From the NCBI GenBank assembly GCA_030770535.1, contig JASVEC010000022.1:558001-622000 (forward strand): 64,000 bases of DNA, written 5' to 3'. Below, one piece after another: positions 48,701-62,358 of this stretch. The stretch's first letter is position 1. The number at the start of each line of letters is the position of its first letter. The notes beneath the pieces were generated by a model. The model had not been told where the DNA came from, did not search any database, and saw only the letters and a program-made list of their open reading frames with translations. This DNA comes from Batkoa obscura. Taxonomy: Eukaryota; Entomophthoromycota; Entomophthoromycetes; Entomophthorales; Batkoaceae. The position numbers and the translations under genes are program-made.

Positions 48701-48953
48701 TTCGTTTAAATCTTCACTACTTCTCAACTCTAAAAACGCTTCAATTTCCTCTTTTACTTTAGCTTCTATTAACTCTATCTCTCCTTCGTTTCGCGGATTT
48801 AACAAATATCGTTCAATAACTTTGTGAAGCACTTCCTTTTCTATTATAATTAGTTCAGTATTTATTTCACCAACCGGCTTAATCTTTATTATAATTACCT
48901 ATACTCTCCTTTTGTCTGCATTCGCTTGTACTCCATTGTTTGTAGATGCTCAT
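45755..48953 (-). CDS. NCAPG2: Condensin II subunit G2-like HEAT protein
   Basis: Eight introns (48841-48898, 48577-48630, 48429-48478, 47607-47669, 46986-47035, 46849-46896, 46327-46377, 46166-46215) leave 2775 nt, 924 aa. Around residues 75-135 the splice product reads FSPFYYNYLFVANPIVRANA, then ITFFCWLFPL, then QLIDPSFIVRKQSIIGLFIIFKKYY. This matches the central signature of NCAPG2 (PILWRSLxxxNxxVRANAxxLFxxAFP, then LLEDPxxxVRSxAxxGVxxxxxxYW). The rest is helical, Asn/Leu/Ile-rich and fast-evolving, ending FCPCACGHFINLK. In NCAPG2 this signature lies several hundred residues in, so this protein is short at its N-terminus: either it is truncated or an upstream exon was missed. NCAPG2 pairs with NCAPH2 to drive SMC2/SMC4 in chromosome condensation. 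A decayed copy of its fifth exon lies upstream at 49709-50140. Confidence 0.62.
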
Positions 48954-49290
48954 AATTGATTTAAATCAAGTCTATGTTTATTTTGAAATTGATACTTTAT
49001 AAAATAAAAACAAATTGGGTTGATATTAAAACTACAATTAAACTGATTCTATTCTTAAAATTTAGAAATTTAAGCTCAAATTTTTAGTGACGAAATCTAA
49101 CTTATTTTAAATTTTAAATTTAGGTTACATTGTATGTTTTACAGAGGTGAGGTGGTTCCAGCTATTAATTTGTTTTTAATAAAGTTACATTTTAAGATAA
49201 AAATAGAAATTTCGAAATTTCGATAAATTTTTCAATGTAGTACAGTATTTATTAGTAAAAAATACTATTTCCTAAAAATAAGCAGCATAT

Positions 49291-49389
49291 GGGGCTGTTT
49301 TTTTTGACTTCATTATTTTTTCCATCTTTTAAGCGCTATTTGGGTGGAAAAATTGTTAATAAAATTCTTGAATACAGAAATACATCCCC
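49291..49389 (+). mobile_element. Hairpin element, forward copy
   Basis: Starts GGGGCTGT, ends ACATCCCC, ATAT on both sides, core intact. Confidence 0.88.
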
Positions 49390-49708
49390 ATATGTTGATA
49401 TTTATAAGTAAATTATGAGGTATGATATGGCAAAAAACCCTTAATAGTAATGTTAGTAGATTATTCAAAGACATAACTCTTTACTAATAACGTTATGCTA
49501 TTTTTTGTCGAATTTAGTGAGATTTTGTTATTTTTATTTTTATCTCAAAATGTGACTTAATGTAAAAAATAAACTAAAACTATAACTCCATCCCTGTAAT
49601 TGTAAAATGTATCTAAAACATATGTTGAGGTTTGTATATTCGATGATTCTTATTTTTTGGTATTATCTAAATGATTCGTACTATCAATATGTTATTAAAT
49701 TTTGAATC

Positions 49709-50140
49709 AAGTTATCAACATGATTGATTTAACAATAAATAGCAAAACAATAAGTATCAATAAAATAATCAAATAGTTTATTATAATTAATAAGATGAAT
49801 CCAACCTGTTCTAAAACACAATTTAAATTTTGTCTCATCTTATTGTTTAATTGAATATCATTATTTTAACCACTAGCTGAATCTCAATTATTAATTGATT
49901 CATTAAGTTATATTAAAGCGAATAGTTAGTAAATTAATACACTATTGAGATTGATTTCAAAAAAATACTTTGATTTTATATGATTATTATCCTTGCTATT
50001 ATTCTAATTTCATTTGAATCGCTACTACTGTTATAATTCAATAAAATTCTAATCTTAACTGAATACAAACTTGATATTGATGGATTTTATGAATTTGACT
50101 GTTAGTTTAATGATTATCTCGAGATTAAAAAATCAATAGT
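49709..50140 (-). pseudogene. Decayed partial duplicate of the NCAPG2-like gene
   Basis: The plus-strand text here aligns along its whole length, in the same orientation, with 47025-47523 inside exon 5 of the NCAPG2-like gene. Matching landmarks are AACAATAAATA, then a CAATTTAAAT segment, TCTTATT, TTAATTGATTTCATTA-like, ATTATTATC, and CTAACTGAATA. It has many substitutions, several deletions (about 35 bp missing near the left end) and in-frame stops. No intron or start region is included, so it is a genomic fragment, not a retrocopy of a whole mRNA. Confidence 0.75.
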
Positions 50141-50513
50141 GCCACACCACACGCTTCTCTATACTTCATATCTCTTTTTATCGAATTTTTATACTCTCAG
50201 AAAAAAAGATGCGCAGATCCTATTAGTCCTTCAGAAGTTTAAGGAAATCAATTGTATTAAATGTGTTTTAAACGTAATTTGTATATGTTTAATTTATTTC
50301 TTTTCTATTTTAATATTTTGGTAAATTTTTAATGAATATTTTAAATGAAAAACAGCAAATTTAAAATACAAAGGTTACATTTAAATTGAATCAGTAACAT
50401 TAGCTAAAATAGAGATGTAAATTATTCTACAAAATATTCATGTTTCATAAAAAATGGTGAATTAATTAAAGTGATAAAAAATAGTTAAGTTTAAATCTTT
50501 TTTAAATAGAAAA

Positions 50514-51650
50514 ATGGATAATTGGAAAAATGTTAACAACTGGTAAGCTAAAACTAAAATTCAATCTGTTTATTAACATCTTCTAAGGCATTGGACTGAA
50601 AAAAATTGCATAAAATGGGCTACAACATATTTCAAAACTTCTTTAACTAATTTGCAAGTTGATGATAACGAGATTAAAGTCGAAATCGTACCTGAAGTAA
50701 AAGTAGATGGAGATTGTGACTTAAACCATCGTAAAGGAAAGTTACTACCTTTATTTGATATGAAATTAGAGCTACCTATATCATCTAAAGACAGCACTGG
50801 TAAAGAGGTAATAAAAGGAACTTTGATTGTTCGAGAAGTATGCCATGATTCAGATCTCTCAGATTACGTATTTGAGTGGAATGTAATCACAAGCTATAAC
50901 GATAAATATAGAAGTAAAGTAATACAGCTTATAAAAAAGGAGCTAGAAACCAAAATCAAAAAAATAATCACCAGCTTTCAAAAAGACTTAATTGAACAAC
51001 ATAGTAAGGATGTTTATATTGAAGGGGAAACAAAGAAAAAAAGCAGCTTGAAAACACCAACTAAAAAAGATGAGGCTAAAAAGAACGATATCAAAAAAAG
51101 TGCTAAGATCAGTAATAACGTTACCATAAAGCTAGATCACTTATTCTATGCTGCCCCTCACGATGTTTATAAAGTTTTTACTGATGCTAAGTTAATCAGT
51201 TTATGGTCTAATTCAAACACTACCTTTGTTGCAGCACCTAACCTTCCGTTTAAACTATTCAATCATCAAATTAAAGGGACTGTGTTAAAAGTAATCAAAG
51301 ATTCATATGTATCACTACTTTGGAAAGATGAAGACTGGGATAAAGGTAAATTTTTTCATTTCATTAACCTTTACTAACTTTTTAAAATAGATCATAACTC
51401 AACAGTGAGTTTGTTTTTTGAACCCGAAGGTGAGGCTACAAAGTTGACTATTGTACATGAAAGCATCCCTGAAAGTCAATTGCAAAGCACCGAAATGAAA
51501 TGGAAGAACAAAATTTTACAACCTATAGAAAAATGTTTTGGTTTTAATCAACAGCTGGCTAATTCTTGGCTTAAATCCCCCAGTGTACTCATTACTAGCA
51601 CAGTAGCTTTTGCAGCAGTTTATTTGGGATTTCAATACTTTTCAAGATAA
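50514..51650 (+). CDS. AHA1: Activator of HSP90 ATPase (AHA1) with C-terminal tail anchor
   Basis: HSP90 co-chaperone. Two introns (50543-50587, 51346-51390) leave 1047 nt, 348 aa. The N-terminal signature NxNNWHWTEKNC is intact; in yeast it stimulates HSP90 nucleotide exchange. The N-domain continues to about residue 150 (KGTLIVREVCHDSDLSDYVFEWNV, VIQLIKKELETKI). After a Lys/Ser/Thr-rich linker comes the AHSA1 C-domain (NVTIKLDHLFYAAPHDVYKVFTD, FEPEGEATKLTIVHESIPESQ, KILQPIEKCFGF). Unlike ordinary AHA1, which ends soon after this FGF motif, this one has WLKSPS, then about 20 hydrophobic residues (327-346) and SR at the end. That is the layout of a tail-anchored protein. Its 3' end is only 46 bp from the convergent AlaRS gene. 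Confidence 0.92.
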
Positions 51651-51696
51651 GAAATAAAAAAAATAAAATTTTACATGACATTTATTCGCTTCAAAT

Positions 51697-54854
<3,158 letters not shown>

Positions 54855-55253
54855 TGTAAGAATTTTATTTTTAAAAAACAAAGGTTTTTAAATCAAACTA
54901 ATCAGCTTTTGAGTGATTTGGGGAATTTAAAATTACTGCACATTCTTAAAATCATTTTAAACGCATCTAGTAGAATTTTCTTTAACTAATTTAATATACG
55001 GGAGTGTTTTTTTGACTTCATTTTTTTTCATTTTTTAAGCACAAGCGGAAAATTTGTTAGTAAAATTCTTAAATACAAAAATACATCCCCATACTTTGAA
55101 TTATTTGATATTGTAAGGAACTGTTAACTTATTTTACAATATATTTTTTTATTTATCGTATTAAAATTAACGTTAAAAAACTGAACAGATTAATATAAGA
55201 TAGGCATATTATGCCACATCATCGAACTTTTAAAGCAAATACCCTCTTTTAAA
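54855..55253. other. Spacer between AlaRS start and kelch-pseudokinase stop
   Basis: 399 bp with the AlaRS promoter and one hairpin element (55000-55090), which lies about 145 bp upstream of the AlaRS ATG. Confidence 0.5.
55000..55090 (+). mobile_element. Hairpin element, forward copy with ATAC duplication
   Basis: Starts GGGAGTGT, ends ACATCCCC, slightly shortened centre. ATAC, which is not self-complementary, flanks both sides. Confidence 0.88.
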
Positions 55254-58200
55254 TTACGCCGAATGTTTATTACATAGCCAGGCATGCCATATGGGCTGAA
55301 TACCACGCGGTGTCTCGCTTTTATGATTAAAAGCCGTACACTTACGGTAACTTACTCCTAAGACTAAATTTTCATTCATACCCATATTGTCCTGTATAAA
55401 CATTCTGGTTTCTTTTAGAGCAAGGTGTCGAATACTAAGAAGTGCCTCTTGTGCTTTATTGATCCAGAATGAAATCCAGTTTGGATTTTCTCCATCTCCG
55501 TTGATTCCTCGAGAATTGAACATTTCTAGTGCTGCTGCTGTAATAGAGGAATCTACTGACTTATGAGAAGAGCAGAACGATTCAATAACACAACTGAGTT
55601 TCTCAAAGTAAGTTACAAGATCCTTCTCATTAGACGATACAATTGTATTAATGACGTCTGAATGAGCATTTCCTAGTATCTTTGAATCTGAATAAAAGGA
55701 GCATAGTTGAGAAACTATTGATAGAAGTGGCCCAGCACTACCAATAAAATCATGGGGTCTATTAAGTGGAATACCTGGGTGATTTGTAAAGTGAATGCTT
55801 AAAGAATCTTCACATAAGAAGTGGATCCTGAAAGTTTCGTGATTCCATTTATTTGGGTCTATCCAGGCATTCCCACAGTTCATTGTTGGTAAGACGACAA
55901 CAAGACGTGGTGCTTGTATTTCGCTTGTAGCAACTACTTGCTTACGAAGGGATGCAGCAAGCGAAAAAAGTTCTGGTGATAAGGGCTCTCTGTAAACTAT
56001 AAATTTATCAGTTGATATATTGGGGGAGAAGCTGGGCAATGACTTGCATTGTAAAAGAAAATCTGAATCTAGGATATCAGAAGTGGTACTTCGTTTTAAG
56101 GGATTTTGATTTAAAAGTGATCTTATCACATCCGAAGCTTCAATCGGAAGTTGATTTACTTCTGGAAGGGTTAATATACCTTCTGAATCCCAATAAATTC
56201 CCTTTGAGATAAGATTTTTAGCGTTATCAGAATTTAATAGTTTCAATATCTCTATTTCTGGAGTTCCAACACCCATATATGGCTTACGAACATACAGCTC
56301 CTAATACATATTAATAAAATATCAAACTAAATATTGAATAAACTTACATAGATAAAACAACCAAGTGCCCATACATCCATAGCAGGAGTTGCCGAAATTA
56401 GATTAGTTGAACTTTTTAAGAAAAGTGAAGCAAGTTCAGGAGGACAATAGCGTGGGGGTTTGGATCCTTTAACTATATCGCCTTCAATTAAACAACGATC
56501 AATACGAGTAAGCATAATCCTGTTTGAAATAGAATCTCCGGAAAAACATAAATCAATGGGTTGAAGATCTGAAATAACAACTCCCCTTGCATGACAGAAA
56601 CTTAATAACTGTGCTACTTGTTTAACAATCATTCGAAGGTCATCATCAGATAATGGATATTTTTGTTTACGCAACAAATCAGTAAGTCCCATTCCACATG
56701 CTGAGTGTGTAATTACATAGCAAGGCTTGCTCGGTGTATCAGATAAAGTATAGGTTTCTTTGATATGAGGTACATAAGGACCTTCTAAAATTTGAAGCAT
56801 TTCAATCTCTTTTTCCCAAAGCGCCTTATTTAAATAAATGAGTATTGCTACTGAGTTAGAAGAGGATACTTCTAGTGCAGTGGTGGCAAACACATCTTCT
56901 CTAGCGAATACTATAGGAGAAGTCATTTGATAAAAGTTACCTAGTTTTTTAGCCAAAAGTGGTTCTAAGCCTAAATTTAAAGTATTAGGTAAGGAACGCT
57001 GTGAGAAACCTGAATTAGAAATTGGATTTGATTGAATATTTGACATGCTTTGGAATAATTGAGCAGGTTCTTGCCCTTCCCTAAGATTCGAATGTGTTCT
57101 TGAAATTACTATATCTTCTCTATATGGCCAATTTTGTATTGAACTAGTCGGTGTAGATAATTCATCTGGCGATCTGGAAAAAAGATTGACATTATCGATA
57201 GTACGCCCTAAGTGGGATATTCTTTCAAGTGGGCTCATCCTCTCATCATTTTGTCTGATTGACGTTGTACGAAACAAATTTGTATCAATTGAAAGTTGGG
57301 ATGTAGCGTTGTGAGCAAGGGTCTTTGAAGGAAAGTAATCTATAGTCGGCGAAGCGGGCTCAGCCAAGGAGGGTTCTTTAAGTTCCTGTGATATACTTCT
57401 GGTATGATTTATTGTACTAGCAATATTTTCGCTTCTTTTTGAATCTAATGGGGAAAGAGGCCTCATGAATTTGATTGGAACTGGTGCAACAGAACTAGTA
57501 GCATCATCTTTACCTGAAAACATGCTATAAGATGTACCATCAATCATGTCCCATTTATCGCTATTATCATTGTCGTCTTCACTTCTACTAACAGGGCGAG
57601 AAATCACCCGTGGTGTAGAAAGTAGCTTTGACTCAGAGGATGATTTTATTGGACTCAAATATTGGCCATTTATACTTGGAGTATTTGAATCATGAGCTGA
57701 GTATTGTGAATAACGTCCAGGTGTACCTATATTAGAATCTGGGAAAGTAGGTTGCATTAAATTACTATGATTCGCATTACTTTTATCGCTTATTGATTTA
57801 TCTCCTTCTTTTTGATGCTTTTTGTTTTTTCTACGCCAGTGCCTTAAGCCTACTCCAATTATAGCCCCCATCATAAGAACTCCAAATAAAGCACTTACAA
57901 TAGCTATTATAATAATATTATTAGATGAAGTTCCAGAGCTATTAGTGGTTCCACTATCATCACCGTCGTTAGGATCGTTTACGGATGTAGTACTAGGAGT
58001 TAATGCAGACCAGCTCCAATTAGTCGTATCAAGTTTATAAACAGCTGTACTAGAGGTTCCAACGCCACCATAAATATATATATTCTTACCATCATCAGCT
58101 GCTGTATGTCCCATTAAATTTGAGGGTCCAGATTCAGAGTTGGAAGTTGACTGTTTTTTCCACTCTAACTGGAAAGTTTGAGTGTTCCAATTACTCATAT

Positions 58201-59086
58201 CGAGAGTGTAAACCGACAATAAGTTAGGCTTCCAATCAAGACCTCCTCCTCCAATTAGAATAGCCTTGCTACCTACGCATGATAAAGTTGCTCCTATTCT
58301 AGAACCTGGATTGTTTGCTAAGGCAGGATAATCAAATTTAGTTTGAGCATTAAAAACTATTTCCTCTGTTATTGAAAATGTTTGAATTCTTTCCTCGAAT
58401 TTCGTGCCATCATACCCTCCATAAACTATAACAACCGATTTATCCTTCATATAACATGATGAATGAAAAGCAACAGGTTGACTATTCATAGAACGCAACC
58501 ATTCAAATCTATCTATTTGATAGGATGAGAGCATTTCAATTGCTTTGTTACCAGGCTTTCCACTTGAATCCGGGACAATGCCTCCATATAACAACAATCG
58601 TTCTTTTATTGCCATTAATGTTGCGCCTATGCGTACTGGATCATCTAATGGGAAAGTAGGTGAATTACTAGAATTAGTCCACGTCCATTTGTCAGTGTTT
58701 AATGACAGTATTGGAATGTTTTGTTTTGATAAATCTGAAGCTGCTGTAAAAGTATGTACATAGTTTGAGCTTGTTACTGAAGAGTGGAATTTCATTGGGT
58801 ATGTCGTTTTTTCCGTTTTCAATTTATACCATATGTTTTGATTTAGATCGAAAACCATTGTATCTGCATAAGGCTTTGCTGAATAAACATCAGCTGTCGG
58901 TTGTATACCGCCATGTATTATTAATTGGTTATTGACTATTGCTGAAGAGTGAAGAGCTAAAGGCTTTGGATCAGCCTTTACAAGATTTGAAGACCCTAGA
59001 GAAAGTATTGGAGTTATTGATAAAAAAAATGAACAAATTAAAATGGGAAAGTCATTTATCTTTGATTTTATTAGAACTGAAAACAT
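55254..59086 (-). CDS. Kelch-ectodomain, single-pass, cytoplasmic pseudokinase protein
   Basis: One intron (56301-56347); 3786 nt, 1261 aa. In order: signal peptide (about 1-38), five kelch/galactose-oxidase-like blades (about 40-365, each with an IHGG, YGG or IGG strand such as RIGATLMAIKERLLLYGG and HTAADDGKNIYIYGG), a Thr/Ser/Asn stalk, one membrane helix (390-414) with a basic stop (RHWRRKNKKHQK), a 300-residue Ser/Pro-rich linker with many SP sites, and a kinase-like domain (about 720-1010). That fold keeps SDLQP in the catalytic loop, the PPE of the APE motif and DVWALGC. It has VAIL instead of VAIK and IDR instead of DFG, so it is probably catalytically dead. A C-terminal domain (about 1040-1261) has HPGIPLNRPHDFIGSAG, resembling a repeat-poor domain I associate with Mortierella-type signalling proteins. 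No gene symbol fits. Confidence 0.88.
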
Positions 59087-60579
59087 TGTTAGTTTTGGTG
59101 TTAGATTGATTCTATTAATTATTTTAACAAAAATTTCAAGGAATATTAATTATAGTATATTTGTAAACAGTTAATATTGCATTTGAATTTTGAGATGCTA
59201 TTGCTATTTAACTTATTCCTAAAAGTTATCTTTAAGTTGTATTATTGAAATTAAATGTCCTAAGCCCTTTAAAAATAGAAAATAGAAAAGATATTATTAG
59301 ATTTAATTAAGGGTAAAAGTTGACAATGTTCTTGGTTTACTTGATTTGTAAATTCAACTCTAACTTGAATTTCATTGGTGAATACCTTCATTAATCCACT
59401 AAAATAGGAATTAATTGTGGTAATAAGGACTAATTAGAAAGCATCTTTTAATAGAACTAAAATTAGAAATTTTATTAGACCAAATCACTTCGAACTCATC
59501 AAAGTTATTGGTTAAAAATTAGCTTTAAAATCACATGAACCCCACAGAATCTGATTTCAACATGTTTTCTGCTGTTAAAACTTGGTGTAAAATTATTACA
59601 TGGTAAAAAGTCTTCTGTGGAGAATATATTTAAATATTGCCAAGCGTGTAATAGAATTAATAGTAACATAAATATTTAATAGCTTTAAAATATGCAAAAA
59701 ATATAAACTTATTCAATGTAATAAGAGTGTATAAAAATTAAAAATTTATAGCTAATATGAAAATAGCAACTTTTTTCTTTTTCTTTTTAAATCTTTTAAA
59801 TGCTGAAATGAGAACGCTTTGCTTATGTTTTATTTTTAATATAGATTGCAATATTTGATGAATACTAAGCAATAGATTGTAAATAGAATAACTGTCAATA
59901 ATATTCTAATGGCTAAACTTTACATTAAAAGAAAATAAATTTCTTACTATAACAGTAAGACACAGCTTAAATACTAACTTATGCTATATAACAATATTTG
60001 AATATCAATCGTATTTTAATAGGATTTATTGAACTTTAAAAGAATAAATGTGATGTATCATTTCAAATATTGAATTCTAGTTTAATTTATTTTTAGAAAG
60101 TTTCAATCTTAAAATAAAATTTATTAGATTTATTTTAGAATTATGGTGATCTTTTAAGTTAAAATAATGTCAGTAGTTTTATAATATCAAAACTGTGTAG
60201 TTTGAATGATTTTTCAAATCTTGAAGTCAATGTTAAGTAAAAGTATTATATGTCATAGTATAAATAAAATCTAAGTTTTAAGCTATTTTTTACACTTAAT
60301 TAGCTTTTTCAAAAGAAATATTGATAGTAATATGGACATTTAAAATCAGATGGTTAATTATTTTGCCTGGAAATATACATACAATCATAATTTTAAATAA
60401 TATACTTTTAGAATACTACTAGAATTGTCAAAAAAAAAATGTATATCATACTATTAGACATACTAATCATGCTTATTATACATGTTTGTATTAATTGCTA
60501 AAGGACCCTAAAAACACAACAGAAGTAAAAATTAAATTATATATAAAGGGCAATAAAATTACATGAAATTTCACAATAT

Positions 60580-60674
60580 CCAGATATTTTTCTTGGCTTC
60601 ATTATTATATAACTACGCTTTTATACATTATATGAAAAATTATTAGTAAAAGATTACTTATTAAACATATGTGT
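60580..60674 (+). mobile_element. Hairpin element, strongly degraded forward copy
   Basis: Recognisable parts: CTTGGCTTCATTATT on the left and GAAAAATTATTAGTAAAA with ATTAAACATATG on the right. The centre and both termini are eroded. Confidence 0.45.
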
Positions 60675-60874
60675 ATTATTTACATCAATTATATTACTCA
60701 ACAATCTTTAGATACAATGGATTATTATTATTATTAAGACATATGCTATTTCATTAGAAATATAGAACGCTGATTTTAATGGATATATTATTTTATAATC
60801 TAAGGTTAGGATAGTTTTATGATATTACTTGTTTAATATTAAGAGCATTTTTGCTACAAAGATAATGGGTATAT

Positions 60875-60973
60875 GAGAGTGTCTTTTTTGACTTCATTAT
60901 TTTTTCTATTTTTTAAGCGCCATTTAAGCGGAAAATTTGTTGGTAAAATTCTTAAACACAAAAATACATCCCC
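60875..60973 (+). mobile_element. Hairpin element, forward copy
   Basis: Starts GAGAGTGT, ends ACATCCCC, ATAT on both sides. Confidence 0.86.
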
Positions 60974-61018
60974 ATATATTGTATGAAAAAAGTAGCTTTG
61001 AGAGTAAAATGGACTAAT

Positions 61019-61117
61019 AAGGATGCTTTTTTTGGTTTCATTGTTTTTTCCATTTTTTAAGCGCTATTTGAGTGGAGAAATTATTAGTAAAATTCTTAAA
61101 CAGAAAAATACATCCCT
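61019..61117 (+). mobile_element. Hairpin element, forward copy
   Basis: Starts AAGGATGC and ends ACATCCCT, core intact. It lies 45 bp from the preceding copy and 14 bp before LTR-like copy 2. Confidence 0.82.
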
Positions 61118-61131
61118 ATATATAGATATAG

Positions 61132-61596
61132 TGTGAAATCTGGTACTCAGTGTTTGGAGTCAAAAGTAGTTCTTACTTAGTTGGCTAACCATAAGTCGAA
61201 AGGCCTTAGTTTATGTAACTAAGACAGACTTGAATTATGAAGAATAGCACATAATAGACTACGGACTATGTAAGACAAATAGAATAGGCAATACTAATGT
61301 AAAATCTACGTAAAATACTATTAAGAAAACTTGGTAACTTTATTGAATGTACAAGATATCAGGGAATAATTCAGTTAAAAAGCCTTGAGTTACTATATCC
61401 TAAAATCTCTTTTATACTCCAAAAAGTATGAACATTAAAATGGAAAGATAATGCCCTTCGGAATCACATGAAAGAAATTCTCATAGTAAATCAAAACAAG
61501 AGCATAGGATTGATTGTCTCTGAATTCGAGAATACAACAACTTAAGTGATTATTATGATATAATCAATCATGGAGCTTACAAAGCGATATTTCATA
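61132..61596. mobile_element. Solo-LTR-like repeat, copy 2
   Basis: A 465-bp unit starting TGTGAAATCTGGT and ending ATATTTCATA, collinear with 21404-21830. Shared internal landmarks include GGTACTCAG, CTTAGTTTAT-AACTAAG (a small palindrome), TGTAAAATCTACGTAA, ATTCAGTTAAAAAGCC, and TCTCTTTTATACTC, the last being a possible TATA-type promoter. It has about 38 bp more than copy 1 and no recognisable flanking duplication. Old and diverged, with no coding part beside it. Confidence 0.5.
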
Positions 61597-61767
61597 ACTG
61601 TTTAAGTTTAATATTATCAATAATAAACTCTAATAATGTTTTTATTTTGTTATAAAATTTAGTTATAAAAGTTTGTGTTTAAGTTTAATAAAAATTAAAG
61701 TTAAATAATTAAATAATTATATATTATATATTTATTAAATATTTAATAAAAATAACATAAAGCATAT

Positions 61768-61863
61768 GTGGATGTATTTTTTTTGTTTAAGAATTTTACT
61801 ACAATCTTTTTACTCAAATAGTGCTTAAAAAATGGAAAAAGAATAAAATAAAAAAACAGTCTC
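61768..61863 (-). mobile_element. Hairpin element, reverse copy
   Basis: Starts GTGGATGT, ends ACAGTCTC, ATAT on both sides. Confidence 0.83.
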
Positions 61864-62358
61864 ATATATTAATCATAACACTAGAAAATTTCATAAAACA
61901 CATAATTTTACATTGTTTGCATTTAATACTAAATAAGAAATAAAAATATACTTAAAGCCAACTACAATAAATATAACTTATTAACTATTAGAAGTTAAAA
62001 TTTTATTAAGGTTTATGTAATAAAATTATTCAAAAAATCTATATAAAATACTTGTTTTTACATTTTATATATTTACTACTAAATATATATAAGGATATGC
62101 TAGCCACCAACAATAAACTTGACTACTAAACACCAAGATAATTTTAATATTAAATAAAACAGAAAGTAAATGTTCAATTTATAAACTCAAATTTATAACT
62201 TTATAAAAATCTCACATGAATATATATAATTTAAATTAGTTTTTATTTAATACTCTAGAAACAATAACTATACAACCAACCAACAGTATAAACCTTCGTT
62301 TACTAAACACATAGTTAACTTTTTTATAAAATAAATTTTATTTCCTCCCTAAATAACA

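Larger units (their letters stand above)
48954..50513. other. Spacer with hairpin element and NCAPG2-like gene fragment
   Basis: Head-to-head spacer between the NCAPG2-like gene and AHA1. It contains one hairpin element (49291-49389) and the partial NCAPG2 duplicate (49709-50140). Confidence 0.55.
59087..62358. other. 3.3-kb AT-rich spacer with hairpin elements and LTR-like copy 2
   Basis: Upstream of the kelch gene and downstream of PSMA1. It contains three clear hairpin elements (60875, 61019, 61768), one degraded one (about 60580-60674) and LTR-like copy 2 (61132-61596). The left 1.4 kb shows nothing but A/T-rich sequence. Confidence 0.6.

Noticed and set aside
50139-50324. Plus-strand frame of 61 codons upstream of AHA1
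   Set aside because: Hydrophobic, Cys-rich chance frame next to the decayed NCAPG2 fragment; no homologue comes to mind.
54855-54890. Possible non-AUG extended mitochondrial form of AlaRS
   Set aside because: Only ten in-frame codons separate the ATG from an upstream stop, too few for a presequence.
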